64,000 nt of DNA from Gracilibacillus timonensis (GCF_900086715.1 NZ_FLKH01000012.1:1240001-1304000); one strand, 5' to 3'; positions 8,576 to 18,325 are shown, numbered from the stretch's first letter. Notes: generated by a model not told the origin, from the sequence alone. Made by a program: numbers and translations.

Positions 8576-9301
8576 TTATGTGAATCTTTTTCTCAGTACA
8601 TAAAAACTAAAAACGTCTGCCCTAAAAAAGTTAGCAGAATATAATACCGGTTCATGATCTTTCGTATAATGCATCTGTTTCAATAATAATAGTGCTTGAT
8701 CCGGCTCACAATGAAGCATTGGAGAAATGCGTTCGTGATAACCAATTGGCTCAATATGTGCCACTGCATAGTCAATATCCTTATGTGCGAAAGTTTGTAA
8801 CGCTTGAAAAATAGAGGACTGACTGTGAACAATGTTTAATGGCAACAATCGATGATCCACCCGATCGATACAATAAACAACTGGCTCTCCATCTGCTGTA
8901 CGGATCCTTTCAACCTGAGCGAATTGTTCAATATTTAACGGGTCAAAGCGCTTTTGATCCTGATCTGTCGGCTTTGTCAACTCTGCAGATATATATTGAA
9001 CACCAGGCCTTTTCCCCGCTTGCTTAATCATATCCGTCACACTGGCCAACTGTTCAATACCGGAGGATAAGATTGGTTTGGCATGTACAAAAACCCCTAC
9101 ACCTGGTCTTCTGATTAGTACCTGTTCCTCTTCCAAAATATGAATCGCTTCACGCATCTCTTGCCTCGATATATTAAAAAGTTTTGCCAGCTCATATTCT
9201 GTCGGTATTTTTTGCTTTTCTTGATAAAAACCATCTTCAATAAGCCGTTTGATATGCTTGGCTGCGTCCATGGTTGTATGCTTTTCCAAATCAGATAACA
9301 T
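8576..9301 (-). CDS. ymfC: GntR/HutC-family transcriptional regulator (YmfC)
   Basis: The 241-residue regulator has an N-terminal winged helix-turn-helix of the GntR type (about residues 8-75; KIPTEYELAKLFNISRQEMREAI). A C-terminal UTRA effector-binding domain of the HutC group spans about 95-235. The ligand is unknown; UTRA domains usually bind sugar phosphates, amino acids or related small molecules. The ATG at 9301 follows GGGTGA by eight bases; longer in-frame starts add hydrophobic residues not expected before a GntR domain. It sits alone between its own terminator and spoIIIE, the same place as ymfC in B. subtilis. Its target genes cannot be told from the window. Confidence 0.9.
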   Translation of the reverse strand: MLSDLEKHTTMDAAKHIKRLIEDGFYQEKQKIPTEYELAKLFNISRQEMREAIHILEEEQVLIRRPGVGVFVHAKPILSSGIEQLASVTDMIKQAGKRPGVQYISAELTKPTDQDQKRFDPLNIEQFAQVERIRTADGEPVVYCIDRVDHRLLPLNIVHSQSSIFQALQTFAHKDIDYAVAHIEPIGYHERISPMLHCEPDQALLLLKQMHYTKDHEPVLYSANFFRADVFSFYVLRKRFT

Positions 9302-9406
9302 AGCGATTATCACCCAACCTATAACCAATGTCGTTGCTTCACTATCATTTAATATATCACTTTTTCGACAATTAATAAAGATGATTTTTCGTTTTTCGAC
9401 ATTTCC

Positions 9407-11713
9407 TTATTGTGGTGGATGACTGGGCACATCTTCTGATGGTTGACTTTGTAGGACTGTTCTTGGTTTAGACCCCTCGTATGGACCAACAATCCCTCGA
9501 TCTTCCATCGCATCAATCAAACGCGCAGCCCTGGTATATCCAACTCTAAATCGTCTTTGCAACATAGATACACTAGCACTTTGCATCTCCAGTACCAATT
9601 GGACGGCCTCCTCATATAAATCATCATCCACCTCTTGTGTTACTTCTGTTTCTTCTTCTGGTATCATCTCTTCTTGATATTGTGCCTTTTGCTGTTCAAT
9701 ACAATGATCTACTACCTGTTCGACCTCATTATCTGATAAAAAGGCACCTTGAATACGCACAGGTTTCGACAAACCGACTGGAATAAATAACATATCCCCA
9801 CGACCTAATAGCTTCTCTGCTCCACCCGCGTCCAAAATCGTCCGTGAATCGGTTTGTGAGGATACACTAAAGGCTATTCGTGATGGAATATTGGCTTTAA
9901 TCACACCAGTTAATACATCGACAGACGGACGTTGTGTCGCAATAACCAAGTGGATGCCGGCTGCCCGAGCCATCTGTGCCAATCTGGTAATAGCATCTTC
10001 CACTTCACTGGAGGCTACCATCATTAGATCTGCCAGTTCGTCAACAATTACTACAATATAAGGAAGTTGCGGTTGTGGTTCCTCTTGATCTTCATTATAT
10101 CGATGAACATACTCATTGTACCCTTCAATATTTCGTGTCCCTGTCTCGGAAAAAAGATCATATCTTCTTTCCATTTCTGACACTACTTTCTTTAATGCCC
10201 TTGATGCCTTTTGTGGATTGGTGACCACAGGGGACAACAAGTGAGGCACGCCATTGTATACATTCAATTCCACTTTTTTAGGATCAATCATCATCATTTT
10301 TACCTCGTGTGGTTTGGCACGCATGAGAATACTTGTAATAATACCGTTAATACATACACTTTTCCCACTCCCGGTCGCACCAGCTACTAACAGGTGAGGC
10401 ATTTTATTTAATTCTGCCATAACTGGCTCTCCCGAAATATCCTTTCCTAATGCAAAGGCAAGCTTATTCGTTACTTGATTTTTCCTAGACTCTAAAACCT
10501 CGCGCAGCGTAACCATTGCCGTTTCTTCATTTGGCACTTCAATACCAACCGCCGATTTACCTGGAATAGGAGCCTCTATTCGAATATCCTTAGCCGCCAA
10601 TGCTAATGCAAGATCATCGTGTAGATTTACAATTTTACTTACTTTTACACCAGCTTCCGGATAAACCTCATATTTGGTAACGGAAGGACCAACTTGCACC
10701 TTGGTTACACGTGCTTTTACACCAAAACTTTGGAAGGTCGTTTCCAATTTACGCACAATCCGTTGAATGTGAGACTTTTCCTGCTGCTTTCCTGCGTTTT
10801 TAGGTAGTGTCAGCATAGTCATCAACGGTAATTGATAATCTTGATTTTCAAACTCAGAAGTTGGAAACTGCACAGGTTCATTACTTGTATCACTTGATGC
10901 GGGTTCCTCTTGTTTCGTCTCCACTGGTTCAGGTTTTGGTTCCGAAGCGTTGGGTTCTACCACTTCTACCTCTTCATTCGCATAAGCAATAGCAGGTAAT
11001 TCGGTTTCTTCTTCTTGTTTTTGCTCAATAACTGGCTCTTCTTCTTTAGAAGCTTGTTTTGCTTGTTTTTTTTCTTTTCGTTCCGTTCGTTTAGCTGCCA
11101 TTTTTTGTTTCCAATCGGATAAATTGCCACTCAGATCATTAAAGGCAGCCGTAAATAAATCACTGATTGATAAATTACAAAATATGACTACTCCAATAAT
11201 CATCATAAATACAGCAAGAATCTTCGCCCCTACATCGGAAAAAAGGAAGAAGGTGATGCCGAATAACGCGGCACCAATCATTCCTCCACCTAAAAAATTC
11301 GAGGTGCGTTCTGCTTCCAGATATTCTCTAAAAAAAGTGAACGTTTGTGAGATAATCGGTTGATAATCCGTTGTATTCGTAAAGATTTCCTCAAAGGTTA
11401 AAATATGGGTCATCAAAACAAAACCTGTAATAACTGTAAATGTACCTATCCATTTTCTAGTATACAGGTTCGGCCATTTTCGTTTAATGATTAAAGTCAA
11501 TCCTATTACAAACAAGATAACCGAAGCTACGAAATACCAGGAACCTAAGAAAAAGCGAAAGGTGTCCTCCATTAAAGCAGGGATAGCACCATCACTAATT
11601 AAGGTTGCTCCACTGCTCAAAATTGCTAAAAATATAAATAAAAAGCCGAGTAATTCTATTTTTATTGTCTTTTTTAACGGCTGTTTCTTTCTTCTTTTTT
11701 TGCTTTTTGCCAT
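9407..11713 (-). CDS. spoIIIE: DNA translocase SpoIIIE/FtsK
   Basis: SpoIIIE pumps the chromosome into the forespore and clears DNA from division septa. The 768-residue protein has a basic N-terminus ([15 protein letters not shown]), four membrane helices within about residues 20-190, a Lys/Glu-rich linker to about 300, and the alpha/beta RecA-like motor with Walker [10 protein letters not shown]. The C-terminal FtsK gamma winged helix, which reads SRS/KOPS-type DNA, includes [20 protein letters not shown]. The ATG at 11713 is eight bases after GGGGAG; the GTG at 11722 overlaps that site. Position between ylzJ and ymfC supports SpoIIIE rather than the YtpT paralogue. The leader carries a promoter and a strong hairpin. 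Confidence 0.96.
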   Translation of the reverse strand: MAKSKKRRKKQPLKKTIKIELLGFLFIFLAILSSGATLISDGAIPALMEDTFRFFLGSWYFVASVILFVIGLTLIIKRKWPNLYTRKWIGTFTVITGFVLMTHILTFEEIFTNTTDYQPIISQTFTFFREYLEAERTSNFLGGGMIGAALFGITFFLFSDVGAKILAVFMMIIGVVIFCNLSISDLFTAAFNDLSGNLSDWKQKMAAKRTERKEKKQAKQASKEEEPVIEQKQEEETELPAIAYANEEVEVVEPNASEPKPEPVETKQEEPASSDTSNEPVQFPTSEFENQDYQLPLMTMLTLPKNAGKQQEKSHIQRIVRKLETTFQSFGVKARVTKVQVGPSVTKYEVYPEAGVKVSKIVNLHDDLALALAAKDIRIEAPIPGKSAVGIEVPNEETAMVTLREVLESRKNQVTNKLAFALGKDISGEPVMAELNKMPHLLVAGATGSGKSVCINGIITSILMRAKPHEVKMMMIDPKKVELNVYNGVPHLLSPVVTNPQKASRALKKVVSEMERRYDLFSETGTRNIEGYNEYVHRYNEDQEEPQPQLPYIVVIVDELADLMMVASSEVEDAITRLAQMARAAGIHLVIATQRPSVDVLTGVIKANIPSRIAFSVSSQTDSRTILDAGGAEKLLGRGDMLFIPVGLSKPVRIQGAFLSDNEVEQVVDHCIEQQKAQYQEEMIPEEETEVTQEVDDDLYEEAVQLVLEMQSASVSMLQRRFRVGYTRAARLIDAMEDRGIVGPYEGSKPRTVLQSQPSEDVPSHPPQ

Positions 11714-11757
11714 GTAAGCCACTCCCCAAATTGATAATTACTATATGGAACGCTAGG

Positions 11758-11791
11758 AAGTACCCTTGCATCATGACGTGCAAGGGTACTT
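11758..11791 (-). promoter_or_regulatory. 13-bp hairpin in the spoIIIE leader
   Basis: AAGTACCCTTGCA (11758-11770) is a perfect complement of TGCAAGGGTACTT (11779-11791), with an eight-base loop. It ends 45 bp before the spoIIIE start and lies downstream of the proposed promoter, so it is transcribed in the leader. No T-run follows on the minus strand (CCTAGCG), so it is not an ordinary terminator. It may stabilise the message or be a processing or attenuation site. Confidence 0.6.
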
Positions 11792-12160
11792 ATGAAGAGA
11801 AAATATTGATTTATCTATCTATAATATACGTTGGATGGATCGTTTTTTTCTCTGTACACGATGCATTTCATGTTCGATTATCATTATAACACATATTTTG
11901 TTATAGAACGAATATTCTATTAGCAATTGTCTCTAAATTCAACGAAAGAAATGGTGATTTTTCCTATGTTAGTAATGTATTTGGGAAGGCATCATACACT
12001 GCTAATTACTTGGATGATGCAAAAGATTCCTCTTTCCTTTTCTCAGTATGTTGGATTGCTTTTGCAAATAGGTTTCGCAAAGCTTAAAGGTTCTGAGTGC
12101 AGGAAGTAGCGGAAGAGTAGTAGAATATAGGAAAAGGTATGCTTTCTCGATTCAGCAAAA
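11792..12160. other. Non-coding gap between ylzJ and spoIIIE
   Basis: Apart from the spoIIIE promoter and the ylzJ terminator, this AT-rich stretch shows nothing I recognise. A 60-codon plus-strand frame at 11927-12109 has no ribosome site and no recognisable product, and is not called. Confidence 0.6.
11883..11911 (-). promoter_or_regulatory. Likely spoIIIE promoter
   Basis: On the minus strand there is a perfect extended -10, TGTTATAAT (hexamer at 11883-11888). A weak -35 (TCGTTC) stands 17 bp upstream. It would give a leader of about 165 bases that includes the hairpin at 11758-11791. Confidence 0.55.
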
Positions 12161-12188
12161 AAAAACGCAGCGGGTTGCTGCGTTTTTT
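12156..12188 (-). terminator. Terminator after ylzJ (possibly bidirectional)
   Basis: AAAAACGCAGC (12161-12171) pairs perfectly with GCTGCGTTTTT (12177-12187) around a five-base loop. A-runs and T-runs flank the stem on both strands. It ends the tepA-ylzJ transcript. Confidence 0.92.
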
Positions 12189-12224
12189 ACTGCTCGCCTT
12201 GCTAAGCATCATCGGTGGAAAGTC

Positions 12225-12425
12225 TTATTTGATGATGGTGCCTGGGGTTAATGATTCAATAAGGTAGTCGTTTGGGTTGGTTGATAGCAATTGGACAATG
12301 CGGATATCTCCGTTGGCAAGTTTTTGCACACAACAATCCCTGCCTTGGAAACGCATCAACTGAAAGTCTTCATATGCATGCTTGGTATCATCAATCTCTT
12401 CATAACTTAGTGGCGTATATAACAT
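12225..12425 (-). CDS. ylzJ: YlzJ-like small protein
   Basis: This 66-residue soluble protein begins [11 protein letters not shown] and contains the short patch QKLANGDIRIVQLLSTNP. Small proteins of this type (YlzJ family) follow tepA in many Bacillaceae. Function is unknown. Its ATG overlaps the last base of tepA, so it is translationally coupled, and a strong terminator follows. No signal peptide or membrane helix is visible. Confidence 0.8.
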   Translation of the reverse strand: MLYTPLSYEEIDDTKHAYEDFQLMRFQGRDCCVQKLANGDIRIVQLLSTNPNDYLIESLTPGTIIK

Positions 12426-13141
12426 TATTGAATCAACTCCTGTGTATCTTGTCGTTGTTGCATCAATTCATTAAGTTTCGCCATGGCACCACTAATTCCA
12501 CCTACTTCATTAATCATTCCATACTTCACTGCGTCTTCTCCTACCACATTCGTGCCAATATCTCTTGTTAAATTCCCTTTTTCAAACATTAATTCCTTCA
12601 ATTTATCCTCTTTGATATTCGAGTGAGTAATCACAAATTGAATCACTCGATCCTGCATTTTATCAATATATTCAAATGTTTGAGGCACTCCAATGACTAA
12701 GCCAGTTAAACGAATCGGATGAATCGTCATGGTGGCAGATGGAGCGATAAATGAATAATCCGCAGCTGTAGCAATCGGAATTCCGATCGAATGCCCACCG
12801 CCTAATACGACAGAAACGGTTGGTTTTGATAAAGATGCAATCATTTCTGATAAAGCAAGACCTGCTTCTACATCTCCTCCTACGGTATTTAAAATCACCA
12901 TTAGTCCTTCAATCTTTGGATTTTGTTCGATAGCCACCAGCTGAGGGATTAAATGTTCATATTTTGTTGTTTTATTTTGTGGTGGTAATTGCACATGCCC
13001 CTCTACCTGTCCGATGATCGAAAGTACATGGATATTCGAATCTGGCGCTGCCGGAACGGTTGATTGACCTAACTGCTGAATTTTTTCAACAAGCGATGAT
13101 GATGTATCTTTGTCCTTTGTTTCTGGTTGTTGCTCATTCAT
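12425..13141 (-). CDS. tepA: ClpP-class serine protease TepA (YmfB)
   Basis: TepA is a ClpP-like, membrane-peripheral peptidase linked in B. subtilis to protein translocation and germination; it is often annotated as translocation-enhancing protein. The 238-residue chain shows the ClpP/crotonase fold motifs: [17 protein letters not shown] for the oxyanion region, a serine in [13 protein letters not shown], and histidine in MTIHPIR. An N-terminal extension of about 45 residues is polar and low in complexity. It is co-transcribed with ylzJ. In B. subtilis rnjB precedes it; here chrA does. Confidence 0.93.
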   Translation of the reverse strand: MNEQQPETKDKDTSSSLVEKIQQLGQSTVPAAPDSNIHVLSIIGQVEGHVQLPPQNKTTKYEHLIPQLVAIEQNPKIEGLMVILNTVGGDVEAGLALSEMIASLSKPTVSVVLGGGHSIGIPIATAADYSFIAPSATMTIHPIRLTGLVIGVPQTFEYIDKMQDRVIQFVITHSNIKEDKLKELMFEKGNLTRDIGTNVVGEDAVKYGMINEVGGISGAMAKLNELMQQRQDTQELIQ

Positions 13142-13276
13142 TCCTATTCCCTCTCTTCCTGCATTAGATGTTACTTAGTATGAACGAGCGAGAATTTTTC
13201 ATTCAATGAATGTCAAAGTGACGTTCTTTTTACCACCATAAAGACAAAGAAAAATGCAATATGTACTGAATCTTTT

Positions 13277-14488
13277 TTATAATAGCGAAAGTAGTATACC
13301 ACCTGCTGCTCCAACTATAACAATTATCCAAGGTGGCAGTTTAAAGTAAACCAACATACTAAACAATACAGCAGCGAATGCAAAATCAATTGGTTCTATA
13401 ATAGCACTAGTCCAAATGGGTTGATAGAATGCGGCGATCAAGATACCGACGACGGCTGCATTTACTCCCATCAATGCCCCTTTGATTTTAGGATTACGTC
13501 GTAAGGAATCCCAAAAAGGAAGCGTTCCTAAAATCAGAAGAAATGCAGGTAAAAAAATAGCGGCTGTTGCTATTAATCCCCCTTCCCATCCATTTATAAC
13601 TGTCCCTAAATAAGCAGAGAAGGTAAATAAAGGACCCGGAACGGCTTGTGTTGCTCCATATCCTGCAAGAAAGGCTTCTTGGTTTAACCAACCAGTTGGA
13701 ACAAATTCTCGTTCCAGTAATGGTAATACAACATGTCCACCACCAAAAACCAATGATCCTGAGCGATAAAAACTATCAAACATGGCAACCCATTGAACAG
13801 AAGTGATTTCTCTCAAGAACGGTAATAAAAATAGCAATCCAATGAACATCACCAAGCAAAATGCTCCAATTTTTTTAGAAATTAGAAAAGGAGTGCTTCT
13901 GTGGTCTTCTTGAATATGATGTTGTTTATAAATCAGATACCCAATCAATGCAGATAACAAAATAATAATTACTTGAGAATAGATGGTTTGCCATAATAGT
14001 GTAACGACTAATGCTAATAAAGCGATGGTTTTTCGGCTTAGATCTGGTGTTAATTTTTGTGCCATTCCTAAAATAGCATGTGCGACAATGGCCACGGCCA
14101 CCAGTTTAAGTCCTTGTATCCACCCTGCTTCTCCAACATCAAGTCCTTGCAAAATCAAAGCAAACATCATAAGAGCAATAACAGAAGGTATAGTAAATCC
14201 CAGAAATGAGGCGATTCCTCCCAAAATTCCACCACGCGCAATACCAATACCAATGCCCACTTGACTACTTGCAGGACCGGGAAGAAATTGAGCCAGTGCC
14301 ACTAAATCCGCATACCCTTTTTCATCCATCCATTTTCTTCTCCGAATATATTCCTCATGGAAATAGCCTAAATGGGCAATGGGACCTCCAAAGGATGTGA
14401 ATCCTAATCTTGTGGAAACAATAAGAATTTCCAATAAAGTTCGGAAGGAGGGTTTTCTTTTGGTTTTATTTTCCGTTTGATTATCCAT
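13277..14488 (-). CDS. chrA: Chromate/anion transporter ChrA, long-chain form
   Basis: This 403-residue polytopic membrane protein belongs to the CHR family, which extrudes chromate in characterised members. Both homologous halves are present. The first has FGGPIAHLGYFHEEYIRRRKW and a QFLPGPASSQVG-like motif; the second has FGGGHVVLPLLEREFV and ATQAVPGPLFTFSAYLG. About ten hydrophobic helices are visible. It stands alone with its own promoter and a palindromic operator candidate. In B. subtilis the RNase J2 gene rnjB occupies this slot between dapA and tepA. Base use does not look obviously foreign by eye. Substrate identity (chromate versus another oxyanion) is inferred from family only. Confidence 0.95.
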   Translation of the reverse strand: MDNQTENKTKRKPSFRTLLEILIVSTRLGFTSFGGPIAHLGYFHEEYIRRRKWMDEKGYADLVALAQFLPGPASSQVGIGIGIARGGILGGIASFLGFTIPSVIALMMFALILQGLDVGEAGWIQGLKLVAVAIVAHAILGMAQKLTPDLSRKTIALLALVVTLLWQTIYSQVIIILLSALIGYLIYKQHHIQEDHRSTPFLISKKIGAFCLVMFIGLLFLLPFLREITSVQWVAMFDSFYRSGSLVFGGGHVVLPLLEREFVPTGWLNQEAFLAGYGATQAVPGPLFTFSAYLGTVINGWEGGLIATAAIFLPAFLLILGTLPFWDSLRRNPKIKGALMGVNAAVVGILIAAFYQPIWTSAIIEPIDFAFAAVLFSMLVYFKLPPWIIVIVGAAGGILLSLL

Positions 14489-14599
14489 ATAGTCATTTTC
14501 CCTTCCTTATGAAATATAAAAATGGCTAGGCGTGACCCCTTTAAATAACTAGTATGTATTTGCTCTTGGTCTCGTTACCTGTTATTTTTCCTTTATTCC

Positions 14600-14621
14600 G
14601 ATAATTCAATATTGAATTATC
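14600..14621 (-). promoter_or_regulatory. Perfect 22-bp palindrome: chrA operator candidate
   Basis: The sequence GATAATTCAAT is followed directly by its own reverse complement, giving a gap-free 22-bp palindrome. It begins six bases downstream of the chrA -10 box and so would cover the transcription start. This is the expected place for a repressor operator. The regulator is not encoded next to chrA in this window. Confidence 0.75.
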
Positions 14622-14627
14622 TCAATG

Positions 14628-14656
14628 AGAATATCACATTGTTTTAGCTATTTCAA
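14628..14656 (-). promoter_or_regulatory. chrA sigma-A promoter
   Basis: On the minus strand TTGAAA (14651-14656) and TATTCT (14628-14633) are separated by exactly 17 bp. Both hexamers are close to consensus. The palindrome at 14600-14621 follows at once. Confidence 0.75.
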
Positions 14657-14874
14657 AGCAATTTACAAAATCTTTACACAGCATTTTTTATTACGTCAAT
14701 TAGACATACATAAGGAACTATAATATATATTGGAATGGTTTTGATTTTGAATAGTAGAACGGATGATGACCATAACGAGCCCAAATCCCCAAAGTATATA
14801 GTCGTCTAAACAATAAGAAAAACCAGAAAACTCCAGCCCGTTCCTAATACTAAGAATGTTATACTTTATCTTTC
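14657..14874. other. Intergenic DNA between dapA terminator and chrA promoter
   Basis: This is AT-rich non-coding sequence with no open frame of note. I see no repeat copy, hairpin or motif that I can name. Confidence 0.5.
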
Positions 14875-14907
14875 AAAAAAGAGATACTGCTTTTGCAATA
14901 TCTCTTT
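14875..14907 (-). terminator. Terminator after dapA
   Basis: On the minus strand AAAGAGATATTGC, a four-base loop and GCAGTATCTCTTT form a 13-bp stem with one mismatch, followed by a run of T. It ends the asd-dapG-dapA transcript. Confidence 0.9.
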
Positions 14908-14975
14908 ACCTAGAAAATATGTTATGTTGTACAATCGATATGAATACGAATGCTTTAGGTTATTGGCAATCCTCT

Positions 14976-15848
14976 TTATTCAAAAGAATCAAGTACTCGA
15001 AATAAGTTCTGTTCTTCGAAAGGGGATAAAGGAACGAGCGGTAATCGCACAGAGCCTACGTTAATTTGTTGATACCGTAATGCCGATTTCACAGGTGAGG
15101 GAGAAGGCGCCATAAAAAGGGCACGCATAATGGGTAACAATTGACGATGTCGTGTCGCCGCTTCTTTTACATTCCCTTGCTCAAATAAATGGATCATTTC
15201 TTTCATTTGCTTCCCTACAACATGGGAAGAGACAGACACCACACCCGCACCACCAATCGATTGAATAGGCAGGGTCATGGAATCATCCCCGCTATATACG
15301 GTAAAATCATCTGATGTTTGCTCAATAATGGAAGCAAGTGCATCTAAATCACCAGTAGAATCTTTAACCGAGACAACATTATCCACTTCAGATAATGCAA
15401 CCACTGTCTCTACATTAAGCTTTACCACTGCCCGAGACGGAATGTTATAAAGCATAATGGGCAATGTGGTTTGATTAGCAATGGCAGAAAAATGTTGCAG
15501 CAGTCCTTCTTGATTCGGTTTATTATAATATGGTGAAACAATTAATGCTGCGTCCACGCCAAGCTGTTCTGCCTCTTTCGTAAGTGCTATCGATTCTTGT
15601 GTATTATTATTCCCTGTTCCAGCAATGATAGGCACACGCCCATCTACCACTTGTAAGACATGCTTAAATAAGGAGATTTTCTCCTCATGACTCAAGGTGG
15701 GCGACTCTCCTGTCGTACCAGCCACAACCAGACCATCTGTACCGTTATCAAGTAAGTGCTCGATTAATTGTGTGGTAATATCAAAGTCTATACGATTTTT
15801 TTCATCAAAAGGTGTCACCATTGCTGTTAATAAGTGCCCAAAAAACAT
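14976..15848 (-). CDS. dapA: 4-hydroxy-tetrahydrodipicolinate synthase
   Basis: DapA condenses pyruvate with aspartate semialdehyde at the branch to lysine, meso-diaminopimelate and spore dipicolinate. The 290-residue enzyme has the GTTGESPTLSHEEK motif near residue 43-56, the Tyr in MLYNIPSR, and the Schiff-base lysine in VSVKDSTGDL at about residue 160. All are typical of the TIM-barrel NAL family. It follows dapG after about 200 bp, a longer spacing than between asd and dapG; that gap carries a remnant of a dispersed repeat. The ATG lies 12 bases after AGGAGCTGG, a weak site. Confidence 0.98.
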   Translation of the reverse strand: MFFGHLLTAMVTPFDEKNRIDFDITTQLIEHLLDNGTDGLVVAGTTGESPTLSHEEKISLFKHVLQVVDGRVPIIAGTGNNNTQESIALTKEAEQLGVDAALIVSPYYNKPNQEGLLQHFSAIANQTTLPIMLYNIPSRAVVKLNVETVVALSEVDNVVSVKDSTGDLDALASIIEQTSDDFTVYSGDDSMTLPIQSIGGAGVVSVSSHVVGKQMKEMIHLFEQGNVKEAATRHRQLLPIMRALFMAPSPSPVKSALRYQQINVGSVRLPLVPLSPFEEQNLFRVLDSFE

Positions 15849-15921
15849 AATGTCACCAGCTCCTTCCTGTGCCCCTTGCCAAAGTTGATAGTCGTTATTT
15901 TGTCTTGATCACTTTACAAAA

Positions 15922-15963
15922 TGATTCAAAAAGTCCCATCACAATGACGCAGCGAATATCGCA
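15922..15963 (-). repeat. Remnant of the 302-bp element's end in the dapA leader
   Basis: Read on the minus strand, this stretch contains ATTCGCTGCGTCATT and GGGACTTTTTGAA. It lines up along about 38 bases with the right end of the element at 22,828-23,129, which has ATTCGATGCGTCATT and TTGGTCTTTTTGAAC. Only this end is present. It sits about 75 bp upstream of dapA, between dapG and dapA. Confidence 0.55.
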
Positions 15964-16047
15964 ACATCCATCTGTTGGAAACTTGCATTTCATGTAAAAT
16001 AGCAAACTAATTATGCCATGAAATAACCCTTTTATCAATAGTAATGA

Positions 16048-17259
16048 TCAATCTAATTGAAATCTTTCATGCAATCCATTTAACGCCTTCTCTAAGTATT
16101 CATTGTGGATTAATACCCAAATTGTTCGATGACTATCAGCTGATTGTAATATTTGTATTCGTTGTGCAGTTAGCGTCTGTACTATCTCTGAGGTTACACC
16201 CGGCACACCGGACATACCAGCTCCGACAATCGATACTTTCGCACAATTTCTAGTTACGGTTGGCACAACACCCATTTGTTCCAATACTTGTAAAGCTAAC
16301 GGTTCATCTCTTTCAAAAATGGTATATACGACACCATTGGGAGAAATATTAATGAAATCTACCGATATGCCCGCCTCTGCCATCGCCTTAAAGACGTTCA
16401 CATGGAGTTCTTCAGGTTTCTGTACTTTTTCAATCTTAATTTGCGTTATTTGATTAACATACGCAATTCCTGTTGCCAATCGATCATAAACATTGCCACC
16501 GTGCGGGCTTTCCGGGATATTCGTAATCAATGTTCCTTCATCTTCTTCGCTAGTAGAACGCACTCTGATCGGGATATTTGCCTGCATAGCAATTTCCACT
16601 GCACGGGGATGAATGACTTTTGCCCCTTGATAGGCCAAATTACAAATTTCTGTATAAGAAATCGATTCAATTTTTTGCGCTTTTGATACCATTCTCGGAT
16701 CTGCTGTCATAATTCCTGCCACATCTGTAAAAATATCTACACACTCCGCCTGGAGGGCAACGGCTAAAGCCGTGGCAGAGGTATCGCTTCCGCCTCTGCC
16801 AATCGTGGTGATTTCATGATTTTCTGTTCTACCTTGAAAACCCGCTACTACAACCACCTGGTGATAGGCTAATAAATCAAGCATGTGTTTGGTATCGATC
16901 GATTTGATTTGTGCATTAGAAAAGTTGCTTGTAGTAATGATACCTGCTTCTCCACCTGTTATCGCAACAGATTGAATATCATTTGCTAATAAATCATGCG
17001 AGAATACTGTTGCGGAAATTGTTTCACCGGCTGAAAGTAATATATCTTTCTCTTTATTCGATAAAAGAGACAATCTCCCCTCAATCAAAGAGTATAACGT
17101 ATCTGTTGCATAGGGATCGGGATATCTTCCCATTGCGGAAACCACCACTACTACCTTGTCATTTTCCTCTAAGGCTTTTTTTACTTGTTTTATGGCAGAT
17201 TTTCGTGATTCCTTATCTTTGACTGAGGTTCCGCCAAATTTCTGAACCAATACTCGCAT
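16048..17259 (-). CDS. dapG: Aspartokinase I (diaminopimelate-sensitive type)
   Basis: Aspartokinase phosphorylates aspartate to start lysine, threonine, methionine and dipicolinate synthesis. The 403-residue protein opens with the kinase signature VQKFGGTSV and contains GGSDTSATALA in the catalytic domain. Two ACT regulatory domains follow from about residue 265 to the end, including VSIVGAGMSGVPGVTSEI. In B. subtilis the isozyme in this cluster is DapG, feedback-sensitive to meso-diaminopimelate; that allosteric assignment is by position. It begins 13 bp after asd. Confidence 0.97.
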   Translation of the reverse strand: MRVLVQKFGGTSVKDKESRKSAIKQVKKALEENDKVVVVVSAMGRYPDPYATDTLYSLIEGRLSLLSNKEKDILLSAGETISATVFSHDLLANDIQSVAITGGEAGIITTSNFSNAQIKSIDTKHMLDLLAYHQVVVVAGFQGRTENHEITTIGRGGSDTSATALAVALQAECVDIFTDVAGIMTADPRMVSKAQKIESISYTEICNLAYQGAKVIHPRAVEIAMQANIPIRVRSTSEEDEGTLITNIPESPHGGNVYDRLATGIAYVNQITQIKIEKVQKPEELHVNVFKAMAEAGISVDFINISPNGVVYTIFERDEPLALQVLEQMGVVPTVTRNCAKVSIVGAGMSGVPGVTSEIVQTLTAQRIQILQSADSHRTIWVLIHNEYLEKALNGLHERFQLD

Positions 17260-17272
17260 GATTCCACCTCAT

Positions 17273-18325
17273 TTATTTACTTAACCAATTGTTTTTTATT
17301 AACGATTCTGCGATTTGAACAGAGTTCCACGCAGCTCCTTTTAATAGATTATCGGAAACTACCCACAAATGAAATCCTCTGTCTTTATCTAAATCTTTCC
17401 GAATGCGACCAACAAATACTTCGCTCTTGCCAGCCGATCCAAGTGGTGTCGGATACACTTGATTTACTGGATCATCTTCTAATACAACACCATCTGCCTG
17501 ACTAATTGCCTCTTTCATTTGTTCAACTGTAATGTCGTCCTGATCTACTTCAACATATATACTTTCTGCATGTGAGGTAAAGAATGGTAATCTCACACAA
17601 GTAGCAGCAACGTGAATTGCCTCATCATGCATGATTTTTTTGGTTTCATTAATCATTTTCATTTCTTCAAAGGTATAGCCATTATCTTGGAATACATCGA
17701 TTTGCGGTAAGGCATTAAAAGCAATTGGATAGTGTTGTTTCTCGCCGGATACTGGCAGCAATTCTGCTTTCAAATCCTCGCCATTAAGAAATGCTTGTGA
17801 CTGTTCTCTTAATTCATCTACGGCTTCGTTTCCAGCACCAGATACAGCTTGATAAGTAGAAACGAGCACCCTTGCTAATCCAAACTGCTCTTGCACCGGT
17901 TTCAAAGATGCTACCATTTGAATCGTAGAACAGTTTGGGTTGGCAATGATCCCTTTATGTTGGGAAATGTCTTCTTCATTCACTTCCGGTACCACTAATG
18001 GCACATCTGGATCCATGCGAAAGGCGCTTGTATTATCGACTACGACAGCACCACGTTTTACAGCCTCTGGAGCTAGCGCTTTTGAAACAGAGCCGCCTGC
18101 GGAGAATAAAGCTATATCTACCCCTTCAAAGCTGTCAGGCGTTGCCTCTTGTACTGTATATGTGTTGCCTTGAAATGTAATTTCTTTTCCAGCAGACCTT
18201 TTCGAGGATAGAAGAGATAATTCTTCAATTGGAAAGTTCTTCTGGTCTAATGTTTCTAGCATTTTTACCCCTACAGCACCAGTAGCACCTACTACTGCTA
18301 CATTATATTTTTTTTCAAAAGTCAT
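17273..18325 (-). CDS. asd: Aspartate-semialdehyde dehydrogenase
   Basis: Asd reduces aspartyl phosphate to aspartate semialdehyde with NADPH. The 350-residue enzyme has the nucleotide loop VVGATGAVG at residues 11-19 and the catalytic cysteine C132 in [11 protein letters not shown] conserved histidine and arginine follow in the dimerisation domain. It forms an operon with dapG and dapA. A 160-bp gap separates it from dpaB, giving room for a vegetative promoter so that asd does not depend only on sporulation transcription. A 6-bp hairpin (TGCTGA with TCAGCA) lies in that gap. Confidence 0.98.
   Translation of the reverse strand: MTFEKKYNVAVVGATGAVGVKMLETLDQKNFPIEELSLLSSKRSAGKEITFQGNTYTVQEATPDSFEGVDIALFSAGGSVSKALAPEAVKRGAVVVDNTSAFRMDPDVPLVVPEVNEEDISQHKGIIANPNCSTIQMVASLKPVQEQFGLARVLVSTYQAVSGAGNEAVDELREQSQAFLNGEDLKAELLPVSGEKQHYPIAFNALPQIDVFQDNGYTFEEMKMINETKKIMHDEAIHVAATCVRLPFFTSHAESIYVEVDQDDITVEQMKEAISQADGVVLEDDPVNQVYPTPLGSAGKSEVFVGRIRKDLDKDRGFHLWVVSDNLLKGAAWNSVQIAESLIKNNWLSK

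Noticed and set aside
11927-12109. 60-codon plus-strand frame upstream of spoIIIE
   Set aside because: No ribosome site, no recognisable domain, and no neighbours on that strand.
14489-14975. Lysine riboswitch (L-box) near the dap genes
   Set aside because: The dapA downstream gap and the asd and dapG leaders lack the long paired structure of an L-box; I see only short dyads.
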